From Owenia fusiformis (Eukaryota; Annelida; Polychaeta; Sabellida; Oweniidae): a DNA stretch of 64,000 bases. Positions 40,241-51,060 of this stretch are shown here, in pieces. Position 1 is the stretch's first letter; every line of letters starts with the position of its first letter. Under the pieces are notes generated by a model, which was given only the letters and a program-made list of their open reading frames with translations, made no database searches and was not told the origin of the DNA. A program made the position numbers and the translations under genes. The stretch is taken from assembly GCA_903813345.2 (NCBI GenBank), contig CAIIXF020000001.1, positions 18,185,915 to 18,249,914 on the forward strand, written 5' to 3'.

Positions 40241-40339
40241 AAGGGTAAATTTTTAATTTAAAGGGTAAAGTATCCAAAGGGTATGGACAAGCTATAGTGC
40301 CATGAACTAAAAGTAAGGGTAAAGACGGTAAAAAGGGTA
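40241..40339 (+). promoter_or_regulatory. Cluster of five AAGGGTA motifs in the Antp 3' UTR
   Basis: AAGGGTA occurs at 40241-40247, 40261-40267, 40277-40283, 40315-40321 and 40333-40339, mostly as AAAGGGTA. Five copies of a heptamer in 99 bases is far above chance. It may be a recognition site for an RNA-binding protein or a degenerate local duplication. The last six bases are complementary to nucleotides 1-6 of the predicted miR-10-type RNA downstream, short of a canonical seed match. Confidence 0.5.
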
Positions 40340-40952
40340 CACATCATCATACTTGACCTCAAAAGACCAACTTGGTTTTGGAGGAACCATCAACAAGAGA
40401 CAGTCACTGATACTGCACATTGTATTGTTACATGTTATATAGACCATCCAAGATCTGAACATACACTTTAAATATAATCATATTGATTAAATCTCAGAGG
40501 ATTTTGCAATACGATCAAGTATACCATGACAGGAGTTCATTGTCAAAATCTAATTGTTCATGCTTCCATGAGCAATCACATTCATAACATTTTATCACTT
40601 TTTAGTGATTCCCATGAGAGCTTAGTGCTTAGATCATGATGAAAATTATAAAGTTGTAAATGACGCCTTTGCCATTTTTCACTCGTTGATGCATACTGGT
40701 AAAAGAAAAAAGCATATTTTGTGTGTATGTTAATGTTTTCTATTCGATGGGATGGCTATTAGTTTAGATTATATATAGAATACGGAGTCTATCCAAAATG
40801 TGCTACATTATTTATAATGTAGAGCTTTAGATGATTGTATTGTAAGTTTTCACACTGGACAATAATAGCTGGACAAACAACACACGCCCATTGGAGAGGG
40901 ATACGTCATTTTGTCATTTTGATGTTGTTATCGTCGTGAATGTGGATTATAA

Positions 40953-40958
40953 AATAAA
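40953..40958 (+). terminator. Polyadenylation signal of Antp
   Basis: A canonical AATAAA about 895 nt after the stop codon, the first good one downstream in a sensible position. Cleavage would fall near 40,975. Confidence 0.6.
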
Positions 40959-40975
40959 TATATAGAACACTTAAT

Positions 40976-42040
40976 ACAGTGTAATTATTTACAACCAAGA
41001 AACCACTCAACTGAGTATCTGGGGTAAGTTGAATATTTTTTCCTCTATACCCACAGGCTCCACAGGTCATAATGTGGTCACCTCACAACTGGCAAATCGT
41101 ATTAGTCATAATGTTTTCCTTTTTCCTACGATGCAATTTGAGACAACTGTCCCCTCAGCAAATGAAACCACTTAAGTAAATTACTGGAAACAGATAGACT
41201 CTTCTTACGTTAATAGCATGACACCATTTAATGATGACCTTTCTGGAATGTAACCGTTATTTTAAGTTTATTATATGAGAAAGTATTTATAATTCTAAAA
41301 CTGTTCATATCTACCAGATGTAACCAACCTTGAATGAGATAGAAGTTAATGCAACTCAATAAACTTCGTTTAATCCAATTTAATCGCTGGATTAAACATG
41401 CATGCTAAACCTTCTGACAACTAAAATATTAGGAATTGTATTTATACGAATATCCTTGTATAATAACTTGTTTTTCCAAAATATATCTGAAGTACGATGT
41501 TGTGGTCAGACTGTAAGTCAGGTGAGAATTCCAACTCCTGTGAAACTGGTCACTTCGTGGGTGGTACATGAAGCGAAAGTGATCAACGAAAACTATATAG
41601 GCGTGAAATGAATCCCACAGTGAGACCACCAATCTCCTACAGTATTCAATAGTCAATACTTCTGAGCAAAAAAAATATAATATTTTTTAAATTTGGAAGC
41701 GAGAATGGCTTACCTTACTAGAGTGTGTCAAATCCGTTTGTCTCACAAGACAATGCAGAACATTTAGAATATAATGCCCATGAAGAAATCATGCAATACA
41801 ATACCAAAGTACAATATGGAGATATAAAACTGAAACGTCATTGTAATAAAGCATTAATATTTAAATTTTTCTAAAGACTTTGATGTTCCATGCTTTGTCA
41901 AATTTCAATGGAGACATTAAGCGACTGTTAGCTCTGGTGGCCTACAGAACGCTCGGGGTAATATCATGGGGTCTTTAAACACCTTTTCAAACATCATTCT
42001 AAGTCCAAAAATATTTTAGAATCTTTTCAACAAATTTAGA
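40976..42040. other. Non-coding DNA between Antp and the miR-10-like hairpin
   Basis: Contains an alternative AATAAA near 41,358 and no recognisable gene. It could be part of an extended Antp transcript or of a primary microRNA transcript. Confidence 0.5.
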
Positions 42041-42393
42041 AGTTAAAAAATATTTGCAACAGTAAAAGTACAAAATGGCGGATAGAACTGTTTATGACGC
42101 AACATAGCATATGAATAAAATTTAGGGCATCCAAGTTTAACGTATTGCTTTTGTCTGTTTGAAATAACGTGAACCGTGTTTTAATGGATTTTTATAAAAA
42201 AAACTCGAATCATGACAGATTTATTGAAAGGAAATTCTAAAGCAAATGTTGTCTACAGCTTATAGCGAGTCACAAACAAATCATCTTCGCGTCTGCGCAC
42301 TGAGTACGGATGCATAAAAATCAAGATGGCGGTCAGGTGTGGCAGACGGTTGAAAATGTTAGAAAAATCGACGAAATAGTTGGAAGAAAATGT
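42041..42393 (+). promoter_or_regulatory. Candidate promoter-proximal region of the miR-10-like gene
   Basis: A patch with elevated CpG carries two YY1/PHO-type motifs, CAAAATGGCGG (42071-42081) and CAAGATGGCGGTC (42322-42334). A CpG-rich GCGTCTGCGCACTGAG stretch lies between them (about 42,290-42,303). The second YY1-like site is about 70 bp upstream of the hairpin. YY1 motifs of this form tend to lie at or just downstream of transcription starts. Whether the hairpin has its own promoter or is cut from a longer transcript cannot be told from sequence. Confidence 0.35.
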
Positions 42394-42475
42394 GGGATTC
42401 TCTTGTACCCTGTAGAACCGAGCTTGTGCTGAAGTTTAGAACCACAAGCCATTCTACAGTGTGCATGGAAATTCT
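42394..42475 (+). ncRNA. Predicted miR-10-family microRNA precursor
   Basis: A pre-miRNA-like hairpin on the Antp strand. The predicted 5p mature is 42406-42428 and begins TACCCTGTAGAACCGA, so its seed ACCCTGT is that of miR-10. It differs from vertebrate miR-10b, as I know it, at two positions (17 and 18). CTTGTG (42423-42428) pairs with CACAAG (42443-42448) across a 14-nt loop. CTGTAGAA (42410-42417) pairs with TTCTACAG (42452-42459), with an asymmetric internal loop between the two stretches. Below the mature, 42394-42408 pairs with 42461-42475 with G-U wobbles and isolated mismatches, giving the extra turn of stem that Drosha needs. The predicted 3p arm lies at about 42445-42466. miR-10 is a Hox-cluster microRNA that represses Hox mRNAs in several animals. 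Here it lies 2.35 kb 3' of the Antp stop rather than beside Hox4. Confidence 0.9.
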
Positions 42476-45400
42476 TACGATTCGACATATACACGTGAAA
42501 TATGGCACCAGACATGGAATCCAGGGCCCGGTACGATTATAGGTTATCCAGACACGGAAGACGATCGATATGCACGGCGTTGTGTCTTGTCTGATGGACA
42601 TTGTGTTACAGTGGAAGTGGAACATCAAGTCTGATGGGCAGCGTTTTCCACATAGTTTGATTATGAATCAATTGAATTTCTATATCTATATTCTATTTTG
42701 AATCATCTAGATGTACAAAAGATGTCACTTGGTGAATTGAGCTCATGTATGTACATCGTGACCCAGACTTCATAGAATGGACTTGATTGGAAAAAAAGGA
42801 ACAGTATCGAGTTTAATGTTATTGAAACGTTGTTCAATAAACCAATTTCTATATTCATATACATGTGAATCATACCAAACTATTTTGTTTATTTGTGATT
42901 ATACAGTGTTTGATAAACGTGCATTTACAGTTATTTCAAATGGAGTTTTCCATCTAGACGGCCATTTTGTTTTCTCAACGTCATCAAAGAGCAGAGTTAT
43001 GATTGGTCTGAGACAAATCAAGACCCTGTCCCATAGAACTCAATATATATATCCTCATGCTCTCTCTCTCCACCTATATATTGAAACCAATATTTCCTAC
43101 ATACAACCTGTACTAAATGGCCACAAAAACCCCAATATTGCTAGCTTGTGTATGAATCAAGATATTAAATATATTCAACTAAATTGACCCAAATGCAAAA
43201 GAATCCCGAACCATAACTAAAGATTTACGTTTTCAGAATATGTCTAATAAAGCAACGCAGATGTTGATCTATTTTTTGGTCTCGTTAAAGGCTATATTTG
43301 TTCACTTTTAACCCAGGTTCCAATTTTACTTTCTCATCGCGTCCACAGCTAGTGGCATATGCAGCAATTAATCAAAGCAAAGACAGAGATTAATTATCTC
43401 CCGTCTATTCTTTACAAATGCATATGAAAAATTGGCCTGGCCAATTCGTACGGAAATTAAAAGATAAAACAGTGATAACATTTAAATTGAACTGGCATCT
43501 GTGTTCATCCATCGAAACATGGTTACTAAAAAGAACGGAGGTATTGATACAATGCTGTTCCTGTTTGTCCCTACAATGAAAATGCAATTTAGTCAATCTT
43601 GCTTTAAATAGCATCAATCCTTCTTTACATAACGAGCATTTAATTTGTTTGTTGAGCCATTTTATTCGGATTGGAAAAGAAATGGATAAAATCAAGCCTC
43701 GATGTAACTAATCAGCTCCAAGAGTTCATGGTTCGATAATGATCCACCTTCTGGACAAACTGGATCGGTGATAAATTCACCAAACTCGCTCACTTATTTA
43801 ACCATTTCACTTAATTATTACTAACATAATAACATTTTAATCGTTTGTTATATTTAAAGGGTGTCAACGACCGACCCGTTATTAAATTGACATTTATGTG
43901 GCCTATTTTATGAATACATGAAGAACGTTGTAACATGCTGTTCAGCTATATGTATTGGTATGTAAGGTCTATATTTACAAGATTTATTGTGAAGTAACGA
44001 AGACTCGTCTCCAGGGCAAAACCATGTGTTAATTACAGATGTACTGTCGTATATGTGTTACATTGAACTGGCGTATTTGAGAGAAGTAACATTGAAATAA
44101 GGCAATACTATATTCGGTATATACTTAAGTTATTTATCAAATTTTTCGATGGTATAGTATCGCGTTGAGTTATCTATTAAAGATAAGTTGTTTTAATACA
44201 TATTTCATGAATATAGCGCTCTTCTTTTCATCAACTCCAATTAATCTTTTAGTGAAAATTGGTGAATCTGGTCATATTTACAATCATTTAATTACATTTG
44301 AATTATTTAACTCTTCTAATATTTTTCTCGAGAAGGATGGATGCTTGCATCATCTCAAAAATGTTATTGAACGCCTTTTCTACTGGGTGCAAATATTACA
44401 AGGTAGCATTCTGGTTTTAAAATGAGTGGCATCTAGTATATTATTAAACTATAATTATAATAAAAACAATTTCCTATAATTTTAAATATGATATGGCACG
44501 ATAATTCACCTTTAACTCCTTAGTAATCAACTGACTTCTTTGGATTATCATTCTATTAAAATTGCAATTATGACAACTGTTTATTCACACGAATTCAAAT
44601 TGTTTATTTTTTGTCTATCTTTAGATCGTTTCGAATTAATACAAATAATTACTGAATACAATAAATGGGTGTTCAGTGCTGTCCTCTGCTTTTTTGGTTT
44701 TAGTATGACATACTGTAAAACCAAAGTTTTCGGTATTGAATTTCAAACACTTTAAATTAAAATGTATTATATTGTTGCAGATAATTCATTAATTGTACCC
44801 AGTGTACTGTTTCACTTGTTATTATTTTCATGGAATGTTCTACCGTATGCTAGACCAATGGGCTATTGCTATCATGTGAGGTCCCAATGTATATAAAAAA
44901 TAAAACGTTGAGTATTCATTGTGTGTAATTGACCATTGCAGCCAAGTCCGAAAGGAGTTTCAAAAGTAGTCAAATAAACATGCCAAGAATACCAAGGACG
45001 AAAGTGAGTCTCATTTCGGCAATTAATATGAGTAGGAGGACCTCATCATTACTCTCATACATATCGATTATAAATCTCTTTGGACTTTTGGGATGACCTT
45101 TGACAAACCTCTGAATCTTATCTCCACTGGTGTTTAATAATTTTCCTTAATTACTATCATCAACGAATTTACATATAAATTAACTTGAATTGAAATGATG
45201 CATTTTTGACCATACAAACTCCAAATGTCTAGATGATTCATGGGATTTTAAGGATGAACGGGATACTTCTGAGAGAGATAATTACCATCGAGCAATCAGC
45301 ATTCTTAGACCCGTTATCCCAGTGATTAATTCAACGGTGAGTGTGTGGATAATCTAAAGAAAACCAGATGGCTTGACTGACCGCTTACCCCAAGGCCCTT

Positions 45401-46250
45401 GGGACAGGGAGATAATAGAAGGTAGCTCGCTAGTCACGCCACCCTGTCATTATCGTGGGCACCATCTTACTCTTGAAACCTAGATCGTCTCTACTAGACC
45501 ACAACCCTGTCATCGTTGTTTCTCTTTGGGCAATCGAGCATACAAGGACTTTGTTCTCGTCACCCTGGGATCCTGAATTTACACTCCTAGTCATGGGAAA
45601 GTTCACTTGTATTTAGATATCTACAATCAATCACACGTCTACAAAATCATGAACCGTTTCCCTCCAACCCTGCATGTTTCTACTTTAATTCATATTGCAT
45701 ACTAGTACCTTTTGTAAGTCTGAACTATATTCATAATAATTACACAATGGGTAATGTATTGCAATATTTGACGTTGAATGAATGAGAATTTTTTGACTTG
45801 CTCTATTGACAAATATTTTCATGCATCAATGTTTTTCTTCTTTATGTATATTTCTTTAGGGGACGTTTTGTGAGATTGCTTTAAAGTACGATTTTTCGTA
45901 ATTTGATAGGTTCATATCCTAAGCTGTTGTAATGTTCGTTGGCCATTGTTATCCTTTGCATTATTGTGGTCTCCCCTGTTATTGCTGATGAATACTAAAA
46001 CAATATAGGGTATATAACATGATTAGCAGGCAATGGCATAATTTATATTAATAAACATCATTGCCTGCTTCATTTTTTAACTTGTAACTCCTTAGACAGG
46101 CTCTTCAAATATGCCATCATCGAGCTAAAACATTGTTCATTAAGCATATCCTGTTTTGATTGAATGTAATTGAGGAAAAATGTTCTTTGTGGATAACTCA
46201 AAACATGTTGCATATTCATTGCAAAAAACTATTAAGACTTATCCTTTGGA
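42476..46250. other. Non-coding DNA downstream of the miR-10-like hairpin
   Basis: About 42.48-42.65 kb is CpG-richer than average and may belong to the primary transcript. A YY1-like ACGGCCATTTTG is at 42958-42969. A 136-codon open frame at 42777-43187 has no recognisable domain. About 45.0-45.65 kb has more even base composition and looks like a possible conserved non-coding element (see findings). A short hairpin GCAGGCAATG/CATTGCCTGC lies at about 46,026-46,063. Confidence 0.5.
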
Positions 46251-46255
46251 GCTGA

Positions 46256-46345
46256 TTTGATATATTATATTGTGTGAAATAGTATGGCTTCTGGCTTCAC
46301 ATGCATTTGATATATACTGTGTGAAATAGTATGGCTTTACATGCA
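46256..46345. repeat. Two-copy tandem duplication (~45 bp)
   Basis: TTTGATATAT...TGTGTGAAATAGTATGGCTT...CACATGCA occurs at 46256-46305 and again, about ten bases shorter, at 46306-46345. Confidence 0.8.
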
Positions 46346-47514
46346 TCTTGTTTTGAAGTAAATTCAATCGTTGGAAAGGGGTTGATTTCTAACAAACATT
46401 CAATGTCACTGTGGGTGCACAGTCTCTACTATTCTTTGGGAAAGCTTCGGATATATTTTATTTATTCTTCAAGTACATTCACACCCCTTGGGGTCAAGTA
46501 CATGTACAAACAAAAATTATAACAATTATAAAGGAAGGAAAAAGACGACATTTACATGTAAAAGAACTAGGCTACTTAACTAGGTTACTTATATAAAGAC
46601 TCTGATAAATCAGAGGGATTCAACGTCATTACATTAATCATATTACACAATCACTCAGACAGAAATACTCTGAAACAATAAAATATGTATGTGTATGTGT
46701 ATATGTCGAGCCATTATAAAAATACAAGGATAAAATAATAAATCATTTGCAATTGCATTGTTAACCTGTCGGAGTGTCAATGTCTATGTCAACCCTGTAA
46801 CTGTTATTAGTGTTCTATTAATCACGATATGACATGTTTGTTGTTCATATATTCAGTCCTCGTATACATAATTATGATATCTACAGATATCAATCCATTT
46901 TATATTGACAGAATCAGTACATTAAGAGATCAATATTACGTCATCTAACATCATCAAATCGGATTAAAATTCATCTGGTAAAACTTTGAACAACAAATGT
47001 CTCGAGGAACCTTCCATGTCACATGTATTTTATTTACCTCAGTAACATGTACTTGGCCATTTTTCCAGTAATAGCAAGATGTTCAATAAAAGTTGTTGTT
47101 GATCCTGTATTTAATGTTGTAACATTCTAATATACTATGGAGGTCAACTAATGATAAATATTAGAAGGTTAGACCAAAGATGGTGGTTCTGATCTAAACC
47201 TGTAATATGTAGAACTTCTTGCTACAAAGAATAACCAAAAAATGCAGAACACTAGTGTCCCATGAGACAAATATGCCAGGAGACTTTGGACTTTGGAATT
47301 CGAATTAGGGATAATGGGGATTGTTTCCTTTATTATTGATTGCCAGCCTACCCATGGTTTCATTAATATAGGATTTCGAAGATCATTTCTAAAGATCAAA
47401 TCGTTTCTCTAAAATATACTGTCAAAGATTGGCAAAACATCAGAAATATAAACACCAAAATGCATATTTATCCTTTATACATATGTATGTTCAAAGATTC
47501 CAGTTGGAACAATC
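46346..47514. other. Non-coding intergenic DNA
   Basis: AT-rich, with no gene, RNA gene or repeat recognised. Confidence 0.5.
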
Positions 47515-47573
47515 GACTGTCTCCTGATACTCTACTTTAGTATTATGACAATGTAGTGTATTAGGGGACAGTC
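47515..47573. repeat. 21-bp-stem hairpin of unknown nature
   Basis: The arms 47515-47535 (starting GACTGTCTCCTG) and 47553-47573 (ending GGGGACAGTC) pair at 20 of 21 positions: 18 Watson-Crick, two G-U and one U-U mismatch. The loop is 17 nt. The pairing does not continue below the stem. It may be a microRNA-like hairpin or a small inverted-repeat remnant; I do not recognise either arm. Confidence 0.5.
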
Positions 47574-50500
47574 ACTAGACATATTCGTTGGGGAGTTAGG
47601 TATCGTTAATATTCTAAGGTGAGATGTTGCGTAACGTAATTGTCTTAGCTGGGATAAGTAGTTATCTAAGTTCACTAGTAAACGATACTATGTACATCTT
47701 ATACACACCTAGTGCAAAGGGAATTAAAAGGAATATTACCAAATATTTTCTTCTATAACACTAATCATTAAACCATTAAAGCTCCTAAGATTTATGTGTT
47801 TTGGTTTTTACAGTTATATTATTGATAAACAGGCAAGTAGTTTGTCCCAAGGCAGGTTACTTCGACACAGTCAGCCAATTTTGTAAAGAGGTTGCATCGA
47901 GCCCCTGATTTGTGCCCTGTCAGTCCCTAATATTGGGAATTCAAATTTACATTTATGTAAATTGAATACCATTCATATCTCAGGTGTATAGGCATAAATT
48001 GATAAAATTTTTGATGTGTGTACTCATCTTGTAAAATGTGTTTGATTTGAATATATCCAATTATATCGGATTTTACCATGTTGAAATAAAGAGGAACTCA
48101 AAAAATTTGCAGAGGTATTGAGATGTAGTTGAGTAACTTAGTGATTAGTTGTTTCCTAACTATAATGCCGCATAAGCACCCTTTGCAACTACACTGTGGT
48201 ATATCGTCGCTATGGAAATTGATACAAATGCATTACGGCATTGACTTGAATTAAAGAGCCAATTTGTCCCCAGATGTATCTTCATTATAATGTCATGCAT
48301 TCATTTCCCTCCCAATTACATCTTAGGAACTTACTGATAGAAAGTGATACCATTTCAACTAATGAATCTTCCCCAGTGCTATTATATTTTACAATAAATC
48401 AACCACGTTGACTTAATTAAAGATATGCTACATAATATCACATCTATAAAGGTAATGCACAAATGAAACCTGTAATCATCTTCACATTCAACATGATAAG
48501 CAACATGATTGCTTGTTATGTGCATGTATTATCACTTTAGAGTCAAAACAATACATTGTCATTCATTATATTTCCCGAAATAATATCCTCTCTAATTGTA
48601 TGTATTGCAAATAGTGCTCTTAGGTAATCGAATGCCGAGTATAATTCATAAATTCATCTTTAGTATGAACGTAATGTTTAACTATTGCCATAAAGGAGGT
48701 GGTCCCTGGAGTGGGTAATTAACAGAAGCAAGACTCATCAAAGTAAAAGGAATTAACGTAACACATCATATATCAAAATACATTCATCCGAATGTATGTT
48801 TCAGCAAGTGTAAATTGGTAAATTGGCTTTTTAGTTTTAAGCTGAGTCACACTCCCATTGTTCAATTAAGGATATCTTCCCGGGGAATTATGCAATATGG
48901 TTCCCAGACGAATGTCTGAGTTTTTGCAATGTGATATGCTTTGGCTTTGCCCTCTTCGATCAGAAGTATGACATAACACCTGGTGAACTGGAATCTACTG
49001 ACAAAATAGAAGCTCATTTATCTTCTTAAATCAGTTTGCTCGACTTTTGTTTGAAATTAAGCATTAGAAATAACTAATTGTACACGGCTTTGTGTTAGAA
49101 GTACATCAGTTCATGATTGATGGAAATAACGCAATCGTGAGACTGTGTATTACACAAGAAGGGTGGTTGAAATGTGGAATACAACTTTTATATGGGTTAG
49201 CGCAGAATACATGGTAAGAATGCATGCCAAATTCCAACCCCATCCCTTCTCATTTTAACGACTAGAACATGAAAATGGTTAGAATTATAATTTCACCAAT
49301 AAGGTACATGTAATATTTTCCCTATGATAAGGTCGTTTTGTTATTTAGGATTGAGACAATTTTCAGAATGGAAAAGTTGTGTTTTACACCGTTTCTTTGT
49401 ACCTTAGGTCATTGGTATAGTGGTGACTTATTTCCTAATGACCTGATATAATCTCAGTTGTTCCTTCTCTATTTATGTCTAAACCCAGAGGCTTACAATA
49501 ACAGAAGCCCTCGAACTGAATTTTGTAGAAGCAGGTTAAAAACCTCACAAAGGGAAATACTCGAATGCTTATAACAGTTTCTTATAGTTAGGGTTGACTT
49601 GATTCGTGTTTTTCAAAGAATATCATTTTGTTTTGTTACGTACACGTATATATATTCAATAATCATATGATTTTAGAGGTAAGTGTGCAGAAATTTCGTT
49701 GATGGTAATGTAATGGAAAAGAACACACAACAGCCAGTCCATAAATCACTTATATGAAACTTAGATTCAAGCCAAAAAGTCATCAAATCATATTCACACC
49801 AGAAACTTGACAAGACATAAAAAAAGTTCCAAAGTACTCAATCTACTCAATAGGGAGGTTAAACAACTGTACGTGAACGTGTATGATTATAGTCCTTTAT
49901 GTATTATTTCTCCCATTTGTTCTTTTTACTTTGATGATGGATTGTAAAGATGTACGGAAAATAATTGTAATTAGGTCCCTGAAAAAGTGAAAAATTACAT
50001 GCTCACTTACAGGTTCTCTAAAAAACGTGTAACTTAATCTCCTATATACCAAACTGAACAGACGCAATCACCAGGCTATTCAGGGGGTAAATAGCACAAT
50101 TTTAATCTTCACAGCACATGTTTAAGTTAAAGTGGACATTTCTTTTTGTTACAAATGCGAATATAAGATGGTGGACATCTATGTGTCTTTATATCAATAA
50201 AACGTTTTTGTTGTTCATATTTATCTTAAATGAGACATGAACACAAAATGTTCCCCTGGAATAATGGCGCGAAATAGATGAAGTGTGACATGGACGGATT
50301 GGATTGAGTGTATTTCTTATGCATAAATTTGTTCTTGTTCACTCTGTATGTTGAGTCTGACGTCTACCTGTATGATGTACCTGTACATGATACCGTGATT
50401 ATGCTGGCTGTTATTATAGCTAGGGCACGGGGCTATTACGTGTAAGAGTACTCGGCTGTATATTCAGTTCAACGTGTATTTTAAAATGCTCACGGCCGTA

Positions 50501-50790
50501 TGCTGAGGACTGGTTGGTACCCGTGGTTTCACAAAAATTCAAATGGTACTACATAGCCAAAAAATGTGCCCAAGAATAAGAGGAAAATGTGCTAAATTCA
50601 AATCCATCGTTTTGGGTATTTATCTGCAAAAAATGATAAGACATTAAGCCATGGCTCATTTGAAAGGTATCTTTGTGCTTTTTAAGATAAACAAAAATCC
50701 AAATATTGAAAGAATCTTTTATAACATGCCCTCATCCGTGCCTATACATATATTTATCGTATGATCTGTAAAATGAAGCCCTCTGATTGG
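47574..50790. other. Non-coding intergenic DNA
   Basis: No gene was recognised. About 48.65-49.0 kb has more balanced composition, with TCCCGGGGAA near 48,879 and CAGACGAATGTCTG near 48,906. It could be a regulatory element, but nothing specific is identifiable. Confidence 0.45.
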
Positions 50791-50812
50791 TCAGTTCTTG
50801 TGCTGTACCAAT

Positions 50813-51060
50813 CTGTATTGCTACTGAGATTGTCCGCGTTGATCATCTCCGTCGCAATACAGAAAATATTGGTATGGAGGAGACAATTTCAGTAGCAATA
50901 CAGAGGATAACACGATAAAAACGTTATTGAATGATTTGAAGTGCAATACAGGATATATTCTGTCTCGATATTCTGTATTGGCACTCGACTTCGTCTCGTT
51001 CCAATACGGAATTTCTCGAACAGAATATATCCTGTATTGCACTTCAAATCATTCAATAAC
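50813..51060. mobile_element. Nested inverted repeats (fold-back/MITE pair)
   Basis: There are two adjacent palindromic units. In the first, CTGTATTGCTACTGAGATTGTC (50813-50834) is repeated inverted at 50882-50903 with one mismatch. In the second, 50923-50963 and 51020-51060 are perfect 41-bp inverted copies, and the pairing continues imperfectly inward for about 18 bp to a short centre. The units share the word CAATACAG, which suggests related non-autonomous elements, one beside or inside the other. A perfect 41-bp palindrome implies recent origin or ongoing correction. There is no transposase. Confidence 0.8.

Larger units (their letters stand above)
40059..40975 (+). other. Antp 3' UTR
   Basis: AT-rich sequence with no reading frame between the Antp stop and the first strong poly(A) signal. 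It contains one Pumilio-type TGTATATA (40073-40080) and a cluster of five AAGGGTA heptamers (40241-40339). A longer UTR ending at a second AATAAA (about 41,358) is possible. Confidence 0.65.

Noticed and set aside
42359-42628. Minus-strand frames opposite the miR-10-like hairpin
   Set aside because: No recognisable protein; the plus-strand RNA structure explains the sequence better.
42777-43187. 136-codon plus-strand frame downstream of the hairpin
   Set aside because: Length is only marginally unusual for this composition; no domain or splice signals were recognised.
45436-45515. CACCCTGTCAT and AACCCTGTCAT words sharing ACCCTGT with the miR-10 seed
   Set aside because: Neither lies in a hairpin arm of suitable length and similarity stops after the seed; not microRNA genes.
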